In this document: piece by piece, positions 15,619 through 17,612 of the stretch
How the letters are laid out: each line of letters starts with the position of its first letter
How positions within the stretch are numbered: position 1 is the first letter of the stretch
Assembly: GCA_937926325.1 (NCBI GenBank)
Contig: CALAZQ010000106.1
Span: forward strand, 1 to 17,612
Direction: 5' to 3'
Length of the DNA stretch: 17,612 nt
Source of the DNA: an uncultured Planctomycetaceae bacterium
GTDB lineage: Bacteria; Planctomycetota; Planctomycetia; Pirellulales; UBA1268
Translations under genes and position numbers: made by a program
The notes under the pieces: generated by a model
What the model saw: only the letters and a program-made list of their open reading frames with translations
Databases searched by the model: none
Told to the model about the DNA's origin: nothing

Positions 15619-17292
15619 ATGGGTCCCCAGTTCATTTTTCAGATCACCGACCTCACCAAAAAGTTCGGGCAGCGAGAACTGCTGAAGAACATCAACCTGG
15701 CGTTTTATCCGGGGGCCAAGATCGGCCTGCTTGGCCGCAACGGTGCCGGCAAAAGCACGCTGATGAAAATCATGGCGGGCATCGACAAGGAGTACGAGGG
15801 CGAGGCTCGGCTGGCGGAAGGCTTCACCGTCGGCTACCTCGAGCAAGAGCCGGAACTCGATCCCGAGAAGACGGTCTTTGAGAATGTGCTGGACGGCGTC
15901 GATCAGGCCCGAGCCGTGCTCAGGCGGTACGAGGAGATCAATGCCCGGTTTGCCGAGCCGCTCGACGATGACGAGATGGAGAAGCTGCTGGCTGAACAGG
16001 CAGCGGTGCAGGATGAGATTGACGCCAAGAACCTCTGGGATCTTGACCGGCAGGTCGAGATTGCCATGGATGCGATGAACCTGCCACCCGGGGACTGGGG
16101 CGTGACGAAGCTGTCGGGAGGCGAGCGCCGACGGGTCGCCCTCTGCCGGCTGCTGTTGGAAAAGCCCGACCTGCTCCTGCTCGATGAGCCGACCAATCAT
16201 CTCGACGCTGAGAGCGTCCTCTGGCTGGAACACTACCTGGCCGACTACACCGGCACTGTGGTGGCTGTCACCCACGACCGGTACTTCCTCGACAACGTTG
16301 CCAAGTGGATCCTCGAGGTCGACCATGGCCGGGGCATTCCCTTCGAGGGCAACTACACCGCCTGGCTCGAGCAGAAACAGGCACGAATGGCGCTTGAGGA
16401 GAAGCAGGCCTCGGCCCGGCAGAAGACGCTGGCGAAGGAACTGGAATGGGTCCGGATGTCGCCGAAGGCCCGGCAGGCTAAGAGCAAGGCCCGGATGGCC
16501 GCCTACGAGAAGCTGGCTGCTGAAGAGGCCGCCGCCCGCGATACCGATGCCGAGATCACCATTCCCGCCAGCCGCCCGCTGGGTGACCAGGTGATCGATG
16601 CCGAGGGGCTCTCGAAGGCCTTCGGCGACAAGCTGCTGTTTGAGAACCTGTCGTTCCGGCTGCCGCCCGGTGGCATTGTCGGCATCATCGGTCCCAATGG
16701 GGCCGGGAAGACGACACTCTTTCGGATGCTCGTCGGCCAGGAGGAGCCGGATGCCGGTGAAATCAAAGTCGGTGGGACGGTGGACATCGGCTACGTCGAT
16801 CAGACTCGCGACGCCCTCGACCCTGAGAAGACCGTTTTTGAAGAGATTTCAGGCGGCCATGACACCATCCAACTCGGCAAGCGGACGGTCAATGCCCGTA
16901 GCTACGTTGCCAAGTTCAACTTCATGGGGCCCGATCAGCAGAAGAAGGTCGGCACGCTCTCCGGCGGTGAACGCAACCGGGTTCACCTGGCAAAGCTGCT
17001 GCGGGCCGGGGCCAACCTGTTGCTGTTGGATGAGCCGACCAACGACCTCGACGTCGATACGCTGCGGTCACTCGAGGAAGGCATCACGAACTTTGCCGGC
17101 AGCGTCGTGGTCATCACCCACGATCGCTGGTTCCTCGACCGGCTGGCAACCCACATCATCGCCTTCGAGGGGGACGGCTACGTTCACGTCTGCGAGGGGA
17201 ACTTCGAGGTCTATGAAAGCAGCCGCAAGGAACGGCTCGGTGCAGACGCCGACGAGCCGCACCGGTTCCGGTACAAGAAGATCCATAGCTAG
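15619..17292 (+). CDS. ettA: ABC-F ATPase, energy-dependent translational throttle protein EttA
   Basis: EttA binds the ribosomal E site and gates entry into elongation according to the ATP/ADP ratio. The 557 residues match the 555 of E. coli EttA. Two ABC ATPase domains lie in tandem. The first has Walker [10 protein letters not shown] (39-47), signature LSGGE (165-169) and Walker B with catalytic E190 (LDEPTNHLD). The second has GPNGAGKTT (358-366), LSGGE (447-451) and E472 (LDEPTNDLD). The helical linker between them (about 250-310) is charged. There are no membrane segments. EttA is favoured over other ABC-F members by the [18 protein letters not shown] start, length and FRYKKIHS end. AGGAG lies 5 nt before ATG 15619; TTG 15616 is a less likely start. 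Confidence 0.95.
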   Translation: MGPQFIFQITDLTKKFGQRELLKNINLAFYPGAKIGLLGRNGAGKSTLMKIMAGIDKEYEGEARLAEGFTVGYLEQEPELDPEKTVFENVLDGVDQARAVLRRYEEINARFAEPLDDDEMEKLLAEQAAVQDEIDAKNLWDLDRQVEIAMDAMNLPPGDWGVTKLSGGERRRVALCRLLLEKPDLLLLDEPTNHLDAESVLWLEHYLADYTGTVVAVTHDRYFLDNVAKWILEVDHGRGIPFEGNYTAWLEQKQARMALEEKQASARQKTLAKELEWVRMSPKARQAKSKARMAAYEKLAAEEAAARDTDAEITIPASRPLGDQVIDAEGLSKAFGDKLLFENLSFRLPPGGIVGIIGPNGAGKTTLFRMLVGQEEPDAGEIKVGGTVDIGYVDQTRDALDPEKTVFEEISGGHDTIQLGKRTVNARSYVAKFNFMGPDQQKKVGTLSGGERNRVHLAKLLRAGANLLLLDEPTNDLDVDTLRSLEEGITNFAGSVVVITHDRWFLDRLATHIIAFEGDGYVHVCEGNFEVYESSRKERLGADADEPHRFRYKKIHS

Positions 17293-17293
17293 A

Positions 17294-17608
17294 TACACGC
17301 GAAACATCGGCCTCCTGCCAATGGTGTTCGGCACGGGATGTGCGGGTGAGGCCGCATCCGTCCTGCGTGTACCACCGGCTCGGGGGCGGCGAAAGTCTCG
17401 TCGTCGGGCGAGGATACGCCCAACACTCCTCGAGCGTTCGCCGACCCCCGAGCCTCCCGGTACTGGTTCAAATCCCCACTCGATATTCCGGGAGGGGTGC
17501 CCGTGCCCTGAGAGCCGGCGTAGCTCGGGCACCGATCCGCCAGCGGCGGATTGGTCGGCGGAGCCATGGATGGCGGAGCGCAGGCAGCTTCGAACGAGCG
17601 AAGGCCTG
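17294..17608. ncRNA. Candidate large structured RNA or palindrome-rich region
   Basis: The 320 bases after ettA hold no convincing gene; the minus-strand frames there read like shadows. Almost all of it is covered by paired segments: TACACGC/GCGTGTA (17294-17300, 17365-17371); GGCTCGGGGG/CCCCCGAGCC (17377-17386, 17445-17454), 10 bp, continued by GGCGAA/TTCGCC (17388-17393, 17437-17442) and an inner GGGCG/CGCCC hairpin (17406-17421); CCTCCCGG/CCGGGAGG (17453-17460, 17488-17495); GGTGCCCG/CGGGCACC (17496-17503, 17526-17533); ATCCGCC/GGCGGAT (17535-17541, 17545-17551); and CAGGC..CTTCG/CGAAG..GCCTG (17581-17608). The strand is undetermined and the element may continue past the window. I could not match it to RNase P RNA, tmRNA, SRP RNA or a tRNA. 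Confidence 0.45.
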
Positions 17609-17612
17609 GAGG

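Noticed and set aside
17310..17360. AATGGTGTTC in a GCC...GGC hairpin recalls the fluoride riboswitch.
   Set aside because: The downstream conserved part of that riboswitch (the CTGATG...CTCC region) is absent, and no fluoride transporter gene is visible.
17417..17443. GCCCAAC fits the RYYYAAC end of an integron attC site within a palindromic stretch.
   Set aside because: No matching GTTRRRY end is found at the proper distance, and no cassette or integrase is seen.
17461..17480. A tRNA T-loop-like sequence GGTTCAAATCC after ettA.
   Set aside because: The flanking bases do not form a T-stem beyond two G-C pairs, and no acceptor, D or anticodon arms can be drawn around it. It lies in the loop of the CCTCCCGG/CCGGGAGG stem.
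17068..17532. Minus-strand open frames overlapping the end of ettA and the region after it.
   Set aside because: They are antisense to ettA or lie across the palindromic stretch, and show no domain-like sequence.
1..17612. CRISPR arrays, rRNA genes or a transposase gene in the window.
   Set aside because: No regularly spaced direct repeats, rRNA-like stretches or transposase motifs were seen in reading both strands.

Overview
The window is high-GC DNA with bacterial genes, and the gene content points to a hopanoid-making planctomycete. The reasons are a squalene-hopene cyclase coupled to HpnH, an excisionase-type HTH domain fused to a receiver domain, a DUF116 domain fused to a prenyl synthase, and patchy use of Shine-Dalgarno sites. 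The phylum assignment is inference from gene content, not from a marker gene.

Layout. (1) Positions 1-1847 hold the deazaguanine (preQ0/preQ1, queuosine) genes: queC and queE overlap on the minus strand, and queF diverges from queC with only 15 bp between the two start codons. (2) Positions 1918-6920 hold four same-direction genes after queF: a xylose-isomerase-like TIM-barrel protein, a HemN-like radical SAM enzyme, a DUF116/polyprenyl-diphosphate-synthase fusion, and a small protein resembling chorismate pyruvate-lyase (UbiC). (3) Positions 6921-7344 are a 424-bp gap with a possible terminator, a candidate promoter and a run of strong inverted repeats that can fold into a three-way junction. 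(4) Positions 7345-12745 hold an HTH-receiver response regulator, a soluble histidine kinase 1 bp after it, squalene-hopene cyclase and hpnH; the last two overlap by ATGA. (5) Positions 12746-15357 are on the minus strand: a thiosulfate/3-mercaptopyruvate sulfurtransferase, a SufE-like protein, an inverted-repeat element containing the ACCACGAAGG-type dispersed motif, and a ROK-family sugar kinase whose stop codon abuts that of hpnH. (6) Positions 15619-17292 encode the ABC-F translation factor EttA. (7) Positions 17293-17612 have no convincing gene but contain a dense series of perfect stems, the best candidate here for an undescribed structured RNA.

How the genes fit together. The prenyl synthase could supply C15 or longer prenyl diphosphates. 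Squalene-hopene cyclase would make hopene and HpnH would add the adenosyl side chain. No squalene-forming genes are visible, so they must lie elsewhere. The two-component pair directly upstream of shc is a candidate regulator of the hopanoid genes, but only by position. The sulfurtransferase and SufE-like pair suggests a persulfide relay. Start sites were chosen from Shine-Dalgarno sites, overlaps and family alignment; all functions are read from motifs recognised by eye, without database searches.
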